This document shows, one piece after another, positions 26,001 through 38,200 of a DNA stretch of 64,000 nucleotides. Position numbers and translations under genes: made by a program. Origin of the DNA: Euglena gracilis (Eukaryota > Euglenida > Euglenophyceae > Euglenales); assembly GCA_039621445.1 (NCBI GenBank), contig CP154955.1:29643471-29707470 (forward strand). Direction: 5' to 3'. The notes below the pieces were generated by a model that was given only the letters and a program-made list of their open reading frames with translations, searched no databases and was not told where the DNA came from. The first letter of the stretch is position 1. Each line of letters begins with the position of its first letter.

Positions 26001-29000
26001 CAGTGCTGGCTGGATTAGTGCCTACGGGTGTGAAGAACATGCGGTTGTCAAAAAAATCACCAGATATGGACAGTTTTGGTGGGGTGGAAGAGGGCCCGAA
26101 ATGGCAGTACAACCAGTTCCCCTTACATGGGGGCACAAGGGAAACCGTGATTTAGTCCCAAAACTGGAAACCGATCGGGGGTTCCCGTTATGTTCCCCGG
26201 GATAGCCACTTTGCAGTGCTGGCTGGATTAGTGCCTACGGGTGTGAAGAACATGCGGTTGTCAAAAAAATCACCAGATATGGACAGTTTTGGTGGGGTGG
26301 AAGAGGGCCCGAAATGGCAGTACAACCAGTTCCCCTTACATGGGGGCACAAGGGAAACCGTGATTTAGTCCCAAAACTGGAAACCGATCGGGGGTTCCCG
26401 TTATGTTCCCCGGGATAGCCACTTTGCAGTGCTGGCCGGGTTAGTGCCTACGGGTGTGAAAAACATGCGGTTGTCAAAAAACTCACCAGATATGGACAGT
26501 TTTGGTGGGGTGGAAGAGGGCCCGAAATGGCAGTACAACCAGTTCCCCTTACATGGGGGCACAAGGGAAACCGTGATTTAGTCCCAAACTGGAAACCGAT
26601 CGGGGGTTCCCGTTATGTTCCCCGGGATAGCCACTTTGCAGTGCTGGCCGGATTAGTGCCTACGGGTGTGAAAAACATGCGGTTGTCAAAAAACTCACCA
26701 GATATGGACAGTTTTGGTGGGGTGGAAGAGGGCCCGAAATGGCAGTACAACCAGTTCCCCTTACATGGGGGCACAAGGGAAACCGTGATTTAGTCCCAAA
26801 ACTGGAAACCGATCGGGGGTTCCCGTTATGTTCCCCGGGATAGCCACTTTGCAGTGCTGGCCGGGTTAGTGCCTACGGGTGTGAAAAACATGCGGTTGTC
26901 AAAAAACTCACCAGATATGGACAGTTTTGGTGGGGTGGAAGAGGGCCCCAAATGGCAGTACAACCAGTTCCCCTTACATGGGGGCACAAGGGAAACCGTG
27001 ATTTAGTCCCAAAACTGGAAACCGATTGGGGGTTCTCGTTATGTTCCCCGGGATAGCCACTTTGCAGTGCTGGCCGGATTAGTGCCTACGGGTGTGAAAA
27101 ACATGCGGTTGTCAAAAAACTCACCAGATATGGACAGTTTTGGTGGGGTGGAAGAGGGCCCCAAATGGCAGTACAACCAGTTCCCCTTACATGGGGGCAC
27201 AAGGGAAACCGTGATTTAGTCCCAAAACTGGAAACCGATCGGGGGTTCCCGTTATGTTCCCCGGGATAGCCACTTTGCAGTGCTGGCCGGATTAGTGCCT
27301 ACGGGTGTGAAGAACATGCTGTTGTCAAAAAAATCACCAGATATGGACAGTTTTGGTGGGGTGGAAGAGGGCCCGAAATGGCAGTACAACCAGTTCCCCT
27401 TACATGGGGGCACAAGGGAAACCGTGATTTAGTCCCAAAACTGGAAACCGATCGGGGGTTCCCGTTATGTTCCCCGGGATAGCCACTTTGCAGTGCTGGC
27501 TGGATTAGTGCCTACGGGTGTGAAGAACATGCGGTTGTCAAAAAAATCACCAGATATGGACAGTTTTGGTGGGGTGGAAGAGGGCCCCAAATGGCAGTAC
27601 AACCAGTTCCCCTTACATGGGGGCACAAGGGAAACCGTGATTTAGTCCCAAAACTGGAAACCGATCGGGGGTTCCCGTTATGTTCCCCGGGATAGCCACT
27701 TTGCAGTGCTGGCCGGATTAGTGCCTACGGGTGTGAAAAACATGCGGTTGTCAAAAAACTCACCAGATATGGACAGTTTTGGTGGGGTGGAAGAGGGCCC
27801 CAAATGGCAGTACAACCAGTTCCCCTTACATGGGGGCACAAGGGAAACCGTGATTTAGTCCCAAAACTGGAAACCGATCGGGGGTTCCCGTTATGTTCCC
27901 CGGGATAGCCACTTTGCAGTGCTGGCCGGATTAGTGCCTACGGGTGTGAAAAACATGCGGTTGTCAAAAAACTCACCAGATATGGACAGTTTTGGTGGGG
28001 TGGAAGAGGGCCCCAAATGGCAGTACAACCAGTTCCCCTTACATGGGGGCACAAGGGAAACCGTGATTTAGTCCCAAAACTGGAAACCGATCGGGGGTTC
28101 CCGTTATGTTCCCCGGGATAGCCACTTTGCAGTGCTGGCCGGGTTAGTGCCTACGGGTGTGAAAAACATGCGGTTGTCAAAAAACTCACCAGATATGGAC
28201 AGTTTTGGTGGGGTGGAAGAGGGCCCCAAATGGCAGTACAACCAGTTCCCCTTACATGGGGGCACAAGGGAAACCGTGATTTAGTCCCAAAACTGGAAAC
28301 CGATCGGGGGTTCCCGTTATGTTCCCCGGGATAGCCACTTTGCAGTGCTGGCCGGGTTAGTGCCTACGGGTGTGAAAAACATGCGGTTGTCAAAAAACTC
28401 ACCAGATATGGACAGTTTTGGTGGGGTGGAAGAGGGCCCCAAATGGCAGTACAACCAGTTCCCCTTACATGGGGGCACAAGGGAAACCGTGATTTAGTCC
28501 CAAAACTGGAAACCGATCGGGGGTTCCCGTTATGTTCCCCGGGATAGCCACTTTGCAGTGCTGGCCGGATTAGTGCCTACGGGTGTGAAAAACATGCGGT
28601 TGTCAAAAAACTCACCAGATATGGACAGTTTTGGTGGGGTGGAAGAGGGCCGCAAATGGCAGTACAACCAGTTCCCCTTACATGGGGGCACAAGGGAAAC
28701 CGTGATTTAGTCCCAAAACTGGAAACCGATCGGGGGTTCCCGTTATGTTCCCCGGGATAGCCACTTTGCAGTGCTGGCCGGATTAGTGCCTACGGGTGTG
28801 AAAAACATGCGGTTGTCAAAAAACTCACCAGATATGGACAGTTTTGGTGGGGTGGAAGAGGGCCCCAAATGGCAGTACAACCAGTTCCCCTTACATGGGG
28901 GCACAAGGGAAACCGTGATTTAGTCCCAAAACTGGAAACCGATCGGGGGTTCCCGTTATGTTCCCCGGGATAGCCACTTTGCAGTGCTGGCCGGATTAGT

Positions 29001-29651
29001 GCCTACGGGTGTGAAAAACATGCGGTTGTCAAAAAACTCACCAGATATGGACAGTTTTGGTGGGGTGGAAGAGGGCCCGAAATGGCAGTACAACCAGTTC
29101 CCCTTACATGGGGGCACAAGGGAAACCGTGATTTAGTCCCAAAACTGGAAACCGATCGGGGGTTCCCGTTATGTTCCCCGGGATAGCCACTTTGCAGTGC
29201 TGGCCGGGTTAGTGCCTACGGGTGTGAAAAACATGCGGTTGTCAAAAAACTCACCAGATATGGACAGTTTTGGTGGGGTGGAAGAGGGCCCCAAATGGAA
29301 GTACAACCAGTTCCCCTTACATGGGGGCACAAGGGAAACCGTGATTTAGTCCCAAAACTGGAAACCGATCGGGGGTTCCCGTTATGTTCCCCGGGATAGC
29401 CACTTTGCAGTGCTGGCCGGATTAGTGCCTACGGGTGTGAAAAACATGCGGTTGTCAAAAAACTCACCAGATATGGACAGTTTTGGTGGGGTGGAAGAGG
29501 GCCCCAAAAGGCAGTACAACCAGTGCCCCTTACATGGGGGCACAAGGGAAACCGTTATTTAGTCCCAAAACTGGAAACCGATCGGGGGTTCCCGTTATGT
29601 TCCCCGGGATAGCCACTTTGCAGTGCTGGCCAGATTAGTGCCTACGGGTGT
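23087..29651 (-). repeat. 213-bp satellite array, inverted (about 31 units)
   Basis: Units are reverse complements of the preceding array, read here as ggacagttttggtggggtgg, gagggccccaaatggcagt, ggaaaccgatcgggggttcc and gattagtgcctacgggtgtg. Some units have the rare insertion variant gattagtgtcgctacggg (near 23,886 and 24,528). It matches the forward-side variant gtagcgacactaatc at 22,852, which links the two sides of the inversion. The array ends within a unit at cctacgggtgt. Confidence 0.95.
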
Positions 29652-30300
29652 TCGGCTGGCGACGACTGTGGATTCATCTTCATAGAAGACGGGTGGCCTT
29701 CCATACGCCAGCGACAAATTTCCTCTAGGGCAGCCGCAGACCCCCCTCAGTGTATAAAAAACGACCGAAATACAAAATGTTTTAATCTCTGTAATAAAAA
29801 AACGAGTTTTAAACGACAAACGACTAAAGTACCGGACGATGCCTGCACACACACGCCAAGAAAGGCAGCACAAGAACCACCCGAGGCAAACACGCCAACG
29901 AAGGCAACAAGAGCCACACACCCCTCCACCCTAGCATTACATATTGAAGGTGAGCCTCGCACATTTTCCACTCGCAGCAGTGACGACACAAACACGCCAA
30001 AGAAGGCAACACCAGAACACACACGCCCTCCCTCGCACTTTATATATTGAAGATGAGCCTAGCTCATTTTCCACTGACCTCTCACCCAGTCACCGAACAC
30101 CTCTTTGTAAACCCCTCAGTATAGCTACCGCTGTCCTGTGAGCGCACAGGGAGTCATGAGGAGGTTCTCCTTGTGGCGAGGGCCAAAAGAGACGTTTCCC
30201 TGGGCCCGGGGCACGGTCTGGCTGAAGCTGTGCTACCCACCGTGATTTGAGTTAAAGGAAAGGTTTCACCAACTTTATCTTTCTTTCAGAGCATTTTCCA
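29652..30300. other. Non-satellite island, left part, no gene supported
   Basis: Moderately AT-richer single-copy-like sequence follows the array. It contains a TATA-like tataaaaaa near 29,754 and a tandem ~102-bp repeat pair. There is also a short inverted repeat cctgtg-agcg-cacagg near 30,135-30,150 and another aggag-gtt-ctcct near 30,160. A polypyrimidine tract ending ctttctttcag at 30,280-30,289 resembles a splice acceptor, but no adjoining exon is convincing. Frames on either strand are short and compositionally unremarkable. Confidence 0.6.
29887..30085 (+). repeat. Two diverged tandem copies of a ~102-bp repeat
   Basis: Copies start at caaacacgccaacgaaggcaac (29,887) and caaacacgccaaagaaggcaac (29,989). 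Both continue to atattgaaggtgagcc or atattgaagatgagcc and then cattttccact. A fragment of the same motif (acacgccaagaaaggcagc) lies just upstream near 29,850. The function is unknown. Confidence 0.75.
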
Positions 30301-30304
30301 CAAA

Positions 30305-30785
30305 CTGCACCACCCTAATCCACCGGGCAGTGACGCACATCCACCAGGCAATTGCGCAAATCCGCCGCCGGGCAGTGGGCGCACATCCACCTGGAAGTAA
30401 TGCATCCACCAGGCACTGAATCACAGCCACCGAGCAGTGGAATACATACACCGGGCAGTGATGCACATCCAATGGAGAGTGTCGCTCATCCTCTCGGCAC
30501 TGACGCACATGCATTGAGCTGTGAAGTGACGTACGTCCACCAGGCTGTGACGCACATCCAACGGGTAGTGACACACATCCACTAGGCAGTGACGCACATC
30601 CAACGGGACCTCACCCACCGAGCAGGGATGCGTCTTTACTGGGTAGTGCAGTGGCGTACCTCCACCGGGCAGTCACGCACATCCGCCGGGAACCGACACA
30701 CATCCACCGGGCGGTGATGCACATCCACTAGCCAGAGGTACACATCCACCGGGCACTGACGCACATCCACCGGCCAATGGGGGGT
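30305..30785 (+). repeat. 21-bp minisatellite, block 1
   Basis: Degenerate tandem copies of gggcagtgacgcacatccacc (21 bp), with insertions and deletions between copies. Because 21 bp is seven codons, minus-strand frames show a VDVRHCP-like heptad. I treat these as non-coding because copies change length and the frame is broken repeatedly. Confidence 0.85.
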
Positions 30786-31025
30786 TGGTACACTGGTACA
30801 CCCCTCCCCCCCTCTCCGAGGGGCTCGCCACGCCATTTACCCCCCTCCCCCCCCCCAGCCGGACCCCCTCGCCACGCCACCCAACACATTTTTCATTGTG
30901 CAACCATGGTACACCCCTCCCCCCCCATCCGAGACCCCCTCGCCACGCCATTTTCCGGCCATTTCCCCCGCTCCCCCCCCCCTTATTCGGACCCCCTAGC
31001 CACGGCGTACCAACCCCCCATTGAT
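30786..31025 (+). repeat. C-rich low-complexity block with two ~120-bp imperfect repeats
   Basis: Runs of C up to about ten bases separate recurring pieces such as ggtacacccctccccccc (near 30,793 and 30,910) and ctcgccacgccatt. It interrupts the 21-bp minisatellite. The minus strand is G-run rich and could form quadruplex structures. No gene is visible. Confidence 0.75.
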
Positions 31026-31665
31026 GCACACCCAGTGACGCACATCCATCGGACAGTGACACAGATCCACCGGGCAATGACCCACAGCCACCGGGCAGTG
31101 ATGCACATTCATCAGGCGTCGGGCACTGACGCACATCCAGTGGGGAGTGTTGCACATCCTATGGGCAGTGACGCACATCCACCGGACAGTGGCACACATC
31201 CGCTGGGCAGGGGCGTACATCCAGTGACACACATACACCGGGCAGTGACGCACATCCACCGACCAGTGACGCACATCAACCGGGCAGTGATGCACATCCA
31301 CCGGGCATAGGTGCACATCCGCCGGGCAGTGATGCAGATCCACTGGGCAGTGGCGCACATCCGCCGACCAGTGACGCACACCCAGTGGCGCACATGCACC
31401 TGGCAGTGACGCACATGCACCTGGCAGTGACGCACATCCGGGCACTCAGGCACATCCACCGGGCAGTGACGCACATCCAGTGACATATATGCACCGGGCC
31501 GTGTCGCACTTCCACCGGGCAGTGACACACATCCACTTCGCAGTGACACATCCATCGGGCAGTGACGCACATCCACCGTGCAGTGATGCATAGCCACCGG
31601 GCAGTGATGCACATCCAATGACATACATGCACCGAGCAGTGACGCACATCCACCAGGGAGCATAG
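31026..31665 (+). repeat. 21-bp minisatellite, block 2
   Basis: The gggcagtgacgcacatccacc-type repeats continue after the C-rich block, with about 30 recognisable degenerate units. Some copies expand to include cagtgacacacatacacc. The long cysteine- and histidine-rich minus-strand frames across it (up to 183 codons) are products of the 21-bp period. Confidence 0.85.
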
Positions 31666-31670
31666 TGGGT

Positions 31671-31767
31671 ATTTTTTTTTTAAAAAAAACAAAACAACGT
31701 GTTTTTTTAAAAAAAACAGTAAAAAAACATCAAAAAAACAAAAGGAAAATATCATTGAAAAAAAAAA
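31671..31767. repeat. A/T homopolymer block with T-run/A-run palindromes
   Basis: A run of ten T followed by eight A (31,672-31,689) is repeated in shorter form at 31,702-31,716, then A-rich stretches follow. The T-run/A-run junctions are self-complementary and could extrude. The block marks the end of the minisatellite. Confidence 0.8.
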
Positions 31768-32048
31768 TTCATAGTGGAGTGGACTGGGGCTGGATGTTCC
31801 GAGATCAATGAAAAGAAACACTCAGGTGCTGTCAGGCAAATTTCACTGGCCGCGTTTCAGACGAATTCATCACATGAAAACGGTGGTGGGGCGAACCGAG
31901 TCCACCGACCAGTGGCACAGCCTACTGGATTTGAGTGTTCGGGGGAGAGGGAAGCTATGTACAGATGGGGAAACCCCCATGGATAGTCAGAGGAGGTTAA
32001 TCAGGAGACACAGGGGCTTTAGTAGCCCGTGGGAAATGGGGTGCCTGG
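31768..32048. other. Unique spacer before the third 213-bp array, no gene supported
   Basis: About 280 bp of mixed-composition sequence lies between the A/T block and the satellite restart. Two short overlapping plus-strand frames cross it, and one runs into satellite, but neither has recognisable protein features. The satellite resumes at cccccatgtaaggggaactgg near 32,049, in mid-unit. Confidence 0.6.
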
Positions 32049-35000
32049 GCCCCCATGTAAGGGGAACTGGTTGTACTGCCATTTCGGGCCCTCTTCCACC
32101 CCACCAAAACTATCCATATCCGGTGAGTTTTTTGACAACCGCATGTTTTTCACACCCGTAGGCACTAATCCGGCCAGCACTGCAAAGTGGCTATCCCGGG
32201 GAACATAACAGGAACCCCCGATCGGTTTCCAGTTTTGGGACTAAATCACGGTTTCCCTTGTGCCCCCATGTAATGAGAACTGGTTGTACTGCCATTTGGG
32301 GCCCTCTTCCACCCCACCAAAACTGTCCGTATCTGGTGAGTTTTTTGACAACCGCATGTTTTTCACACCCGTAGGCACTAATCCGGCCAGCACTGCAAAG
32401 TGGCTATCCCGGGGAACATAACGGGAACCCCCGATCGGTTTCCAGTTTTGGGACTAAATCACGGTTTCCCTTGTGCCCCCATGAAAGGGGAACTGGATGT
32501 ACTGCCATTTGGGGCCCTCTTCCGTCCCACCAAAACTGTCCATATCTGGTGAGTTTTTTGACAGCCGCATGTTTTTCACACCCGTAGGCACTAATCCGGC
32601 CAGCACTGCAAAGTGGCTATCCCGGGGAACATAACTGGAACCCCCGATCGGTTTCCAGTTTTGGGACTAAATCACGGTTTCCCTTGTGCCCCCAAGTAAG
32701 GGGAACTGGTTGCACTGCCATTTGGGGCCCTCTTCCACCCCACAAAAACTGTCCATATCTGGTGAGTTTTTTGACAACCGCATGTTTTTCACACCCGTAG
32801 GCACTAACCCGGCCAGCACTGCAAAGTGGCTATCCCGAGGAACATAACGGGAACCCCCGATCGGTTTCCAGTTTTGGGACTAAATCACGGTTTCCCTTGT
32901 GCCCCCATGTAAGGGGCACTCGTTGTACTGCCATTTGGGGCCCTCTTCCACCCCACCAAAACTGTCCATATCTGGTGAGTTTTTTGACAACCGCATGTTT
33001 TTCACACTCGTAGGCACTAATCCGGCCAGCACTGCAAAGTGGCTATCCCGGGGAACATAACTGGAACCCCCGATCGGTTTCCAGTTTTGGGACTAAATCA
33101 CGGTTTCCCTTGTGCCCCCAAGTAAGGGGAACTGGTTGCTCTGCCATTTGGGGCCCTCTTCCACCCCACAAAAACTGTCCATATCTGGTGAGTTTTTTGA
33201 CAACCGCATGTTTTTCACACCCGTAGGCACTAACCCGGCCAGCACTGCAAAGTGGCTATCCCGAGGAACATAACGGGAACCCCCGATCGGTTTCCAGTTT
33301 TGGGACTAAATCACGGTTTCCCTTGTGCCCCCATGTAAGGGGCACTCGTTGTACTGCCATTTGGGGCCCTCTTCCACCCCACCAAAACTGTCCATATCTG
33401 GTGAGTTTTTTGACAACCGCATGTTTTTCACACCCCTAGGCACTAATCCGGCCAGCACTGCAAAGTGGCTATCCCGGGGAACATAACGGGAACCCCCGAT
33501 CGGTTTCCATTTTTTGGGACTAAATCACGGTTTCCCTTGTGCCCCCATGTAAAGGGAACTGGTTGTACTGCCATTTGGGGCCCTCTTCCACCCCACCAAA
33601 ACTGTCCATATCTGGTGAGCTTTTTGACAACCGCGTTTTTTTCACACCCCTAGGCACTAATCCGGCCAGCACTGCAAAGTGGCTATCCCGGTGAACATAA
33701 CGGGAACCCCCGATCGGTTTCCAGTTTTGGGACTAAATCACGGTTTCTCTTGTGCCCCCATGTAAGGGGAACTGGTTGTACTGCCATTTGGGGCCCTCTT
33801 CCACCCCACCAAAACTGTCCATATCTGGTGAGTTTTTTGACAACCGCATGTTTTTCACACCCGTAGGCACTAATCCGGCCAGCACTGCAAAGTGGCTATC
33901 CCGGGGAACATAACGGGAACCCCCGATCGGTTTCCAGTTTTGGGACTAAATCACGGTTTCCCTTGTGCCCCCATGTAAGGGGAACTGGTTGTACTGCCAT
34001 TTGGGGCCCTCTTCCACCCCACCAAAACTGTCCATATCTGGTGATTTTTTTGACACCCGCATGTTTTTCACACCCGTAGCGACACTAATCCGGCCAGCAC
34101 TGCAAATTGGCTATCCCGGGGAACATAACGGGAACCCCCGATCGGTTTCCAGTTTTGGGACTAAATCACGGTTTCCCTTGTGCCCCCATGTAAGGGGAAC
34201 TGGTTGTACTGCCATTTGGGGCCCTCTTCCACCCCACCAAAACTGTCCATATCTGGTGAGTTTTTTGACTACCGCATGTTTTTCACACCCGTAGGCACTA
34301 ATCCGGCCAGCACTGCAAAGTGGCTATCCCGGGGAACATAACGGGAACCCCCGATCGGTTTCAGTTTTGGGACTAAATCACGGTTTTCCTTGTGCCCCCA
34401 TGTAAGGGGAACTGGTTGTACTGCCATTTAGGGCCCTCTTCCACCCCACCAAAACTGTCCATATCTGGTGAGTTTTTTGACAACTGCAAGTTTTTCACAC
34501 CCGTAGGCACTAATCGGGCCAGCACTGCAAAGTGGCTATCCCGGGGAACATAACGGGAACCCCCGATCGGTTTCCAGTTTTGGGACCAAATCACGGTTTC
34601 CCTTGTGTCCCCATGTAAGGGGAACTGGTTGTACTGCCATTTGGGGCCCTCTTCCACCCCACCAAAGCTGTCCATATCTGGTGAGTTTTTTGACAACCGC
34701 ATGTTTTTAACACCCGTAGGCACTAATCCGGCCAGCACTGCAAAGTGGGTATCCCGGGGAAGATAACGGGAACCCCCGATCGGTTTCCAGTTTTGGGACT
34801 AAGTCACGGTTTCCCTTGTGCCGCCATGTAAGGGGAACTGGTTGTACTGCCATTTGGGGCCCTCTTACACCCCACCAAAACTGTCCATATCTGGTGAGTT
34901 TTTTGACACCCGCATGTTTTTCACTCCCGTAGGCACTAATCCGGCCAGCACTGCAAAGTGGCTATCCCGGGGAACATAACGGGAACCCCCGATCGGTTTC

Positions 35001-35273
35001 CAGTTTTGGGACTAAATCACGGTTTCCCTTGTGCCCCCATGTAAGGGGAACTGGTTGTACTGCCATTTGGGGCCCTCTTCCACCCCACCAAAACTGTCCA
35101 TATCTGGTGAGTTTTTTGACAACCGCATGTTTTTCACACCCGTAGGCACTAATCCGGCCAGCACTGCAAAGTGGCTATCCCGGGGAACATAACGGGAACC
35201 CCCGATCGGTTTCCAGTTTTGGGCCTTGTGCCCCCATGTAAGGGGAACTGGTTGTACCGCCATTTGGGGCCCC
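32049..35273 (+). repeat. 213-bp satellite array, forward orientation (about 15 units)
   Basis: These are forward-orientation units with more individual mutations than elsewhere, such as cacaaaaactgtcc, ccccaagtaagg and ggcactcgttgtac. A two-unit block is duplicated near 32,640-33,060 and 33,061-33,480. The last unit has a ~17-bp internal deletion at about 35,223 (gggactaaatcac lost before ccttgtgccc). Higher divergence suggests an older or less exchanged segment. Confidence 0.93.
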
Positions 35274-35276
35274 TTC
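35272..35276. other. Second inversion junction in the 213-bp satellite
   Basis: Forward sequence catttggggcccc is joined directly to reverse-orientation ttcccgttatgttccccggg at about 35,273. As at the first junction, the two sides come from different positions in the unit. Microhomology is limited to a few C or T bases. Confidence 0.85.
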
Positions 35277-38200
35277 CCGTTATGTTCCCCGGGATAGCCA
35301 CTTTGCAGTGCTGGCCGGATTAGTGCCTACGGGTGTGAAAAACATGCTGTTGCCAAAAAGCTCACCAGATATGGACAGTTTTGGTGGTGTGGAAGAGGGC
35401 CCCAAATGGCAGTACAACCAGTTCCCCTTACATGGGGGCACAAGGGAAACCGTGATTTAGTCCCAAAACTGGAAACCGATCGGGGGTTCCCGTTATGTTC
35501 CCCGGGATAGCCACTTTGCAGTGCTGGCCGGATTAGTGCCTACGGGTGTGAAAAACATGCCGTTGTCAAAAAAAGCACCAGATATGGACAGTTTTGGTGG
35601 GGTGGAAGAGGGCCCCAAATGGCAGAACAACCAGTTCCCCTTACATGGGGGCACAAGGGAAACTGTGATTTAGTCCCAAAACTGGAAACCGATCGGGGGT
35701 TCCCGTTATGCTCCCCGGGATAGCCACTTTGCAGTGCTGGCCGGATTAGTGCCTACGGGTGTGAAAAACATGCGGTTGTCAAAAAACTCACCAGATCTGG
35801 ACAGTTTTGGTGGGGTGGAAGAGGGCCCCAAATGGCAGTACAACCAGTTCCCCTTACATGGGGGCACACGGGAAACTGTGATTTAGTCCCAAAACTGGAA
35901 ACCGATCGGGGGTTCCCGTTATGCTCCCCGGGATAGACACTTTGCAGTGCTGGCCGGATTAGTGCCTACGGGTGTGAAAAACATGCGGTTGTCAAAAAAC
36001 TCACCAGATATGGACAGTTTTGGTGGGGTGGAAGAGGGCCCCAAATGGCAGTACAACCAGTTCCCCTTACATGGGGGCACAAGGGAAACCGTGATTTAGT
36101 CCCAAAACTGGAAACCGATCGGGGGTTCCCGTTATGTTCCCCGGGATAGCCACTTTGCAGTGCTGGCCGGATTAGTGCCTACGGGTGTGAAAAACATGCG
36201 GTTGTCAAAAAACTCACCAGATATGGACAGTTTTGGTGGGGTGGAAGAGGGCCCCAAATGGCAGTACAACCAGTTCCTCTTACATGGGGGCACAAGGGAA
36301 ACCGTGATTTAGTCCCAAACTGGAAACCGATCGGGGGTTCCCGTTATGTTCCCCGGGATAGCCACTTTGCAGTGCTGGCCGGATTAGTGCCTACGGGTGT
36401 GAAAAACATGCGGTTGTCAAAAAACTCACCAGATATGGACAATTTTGGTGGGGTGGAAGAGGGCCCCAAATGGCAGTACAACCAGTTCCCCTTACATGGG
36501 GGCACAAGGGAAACCGTGATTTAGTCCCAAATCTGGAAACCGATCGGGGGTTCCCGTTATGTTCCCCGGGATAGCCACTTTGCAGTGCTGGCCGGATTAG
36601 TGCCTACGGGTGTGAAAAACATGCGGTTGTCAAAAAACTCACCAGATATGGACAGTTCTGGTGGGGTGGAAGAGGGCCCCAAATGGCAGTACAACCAGTT
36701 CCCCTTACATGGGGGCACAAGGGAAACCGTGATTTAGTCCCAAAACTGGAAACCGATCGGGGGTTCCCGTTATGTTCCCCGGGATAGCCACTTTGCAGTG
36801 CTGGCCGGATTAGTGCCTACGGGTGTGAAAAACATGCGGTTGTCAAAAAACTCACCAGATATGGACAGTTTTGGTGGGGTGGAAGAGGGCCCCAAATGGC
36901 AGTACAACCAGTTCCCCTTACATCGGGGCACAAGGGAAACTGTGATTTAGTCCCAAAACTGGAAACCGATCGTGGGTTCCCTTTATGTTCCCCGGGGTAG
37001 CCACTTTGCAGTGCTGGCCGGATTAGTGCCTACGGCTGTGAAAAACATGCGGGTGTCAAAAAACTCACCAGATATGGACAGTTTTGGTGGGGTGGAAGAG
37101 GGCCCCAAATGGCAGTACAACCAGTTCCCCTTACATCGGGGCACAAGGGAAACTGTGATTTAGTCCCAAAACTGGAAACCGATCGTGGGTTCCCTTTATG
37201 TTCCCCGGGATAGCCACTTTGCAGTGCTGGCCGGATTAGTGCCTACGGGTGTGAAAAACATGCGGTTGTCAAAAAACTCACCAGATATGGACAGTTTTGG
37301 TGGGGTGGAAGAGGGCCCCAAATGGCAGTACAACCAGTTCCCCTTACATGGGGGCACAAGGGAAACCGTGATTTAGTCCCAAAACTGGAAACCGATCGGG
37401 GGTTCCCGTTATGTTCCCCGGGATAGCCACTTTGCAGTGCTGGCCGGATTAGTGCCTACGGGTGTGAAAAACATGCGGTTGTCAAAAAACTCACCAGATA
37501 TGGACAGTTTTGGTGGGGTGGAAGAGGGCCCCAAATGGCAGTACAACCAGTTCCCCTTACATGGGGGCACAAGGGAAACCGTGATTTAGTCCCAAAACTG
37601 GAAACCGATCGGGGGTTCCCGTTATGTTCCCCGGGATAGCCACTTTGCAGTGCTGGCCGGATTAGTGCCTACGGGTAGAAAAACATGCGGTTGTCAAAAA
37701 ACTCACCAGATATGGACAGTTTTGGTGGGGTGGAAGAGGGCCCCAAATGGCAGTACAACCAGTTCCCCTTACATGGGGGCACAAGGGAAACCGTGATTTA
37801 GTCCCAAAACTGGAAACCGATCGGGGGTTCCCGTTATGTTCCCCGGGATAGCCACTTTGCAGTGCTGGCCGGATTAGTGCCTACGGGTGTGAAAAACATG
37901 CGGTTGTCAAAAAACTCACCAGATATGGACAGTTTTGGTGGGGTGGAAGAGGGCCCCAAATGGCAGTACAACCAGTTCCCCTTACATGGGGGCACAAGGG
38001 AAACCGTGATTTAGTCCCAAACTGGAAACCGATCGGGGGTTCCCGTTATGTTCCCCGGGATAGCCACTTTGCAGTGCTGGCCGGATTAGTGCCTACGGGT
38101 GTGAAAAACATGCGATTGTCAAAAAACTCACCAGAGATGGACAGTTTTGGTGGGTTGGAAGAGGGCCCCAAATGGCAGTACAACCAGTTCCCCTTACATG

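Noticed and set aside
29750-29765. TATA box and promoter near tataaaaaa
   Set aside because: No downstream gene on either strand supports it.
30274-30289. Splice acceptor ctttctttcag
   Set aside because: It is a good polypyrimidine-AG, but it leads straight into the minisatellite with no coding exon.
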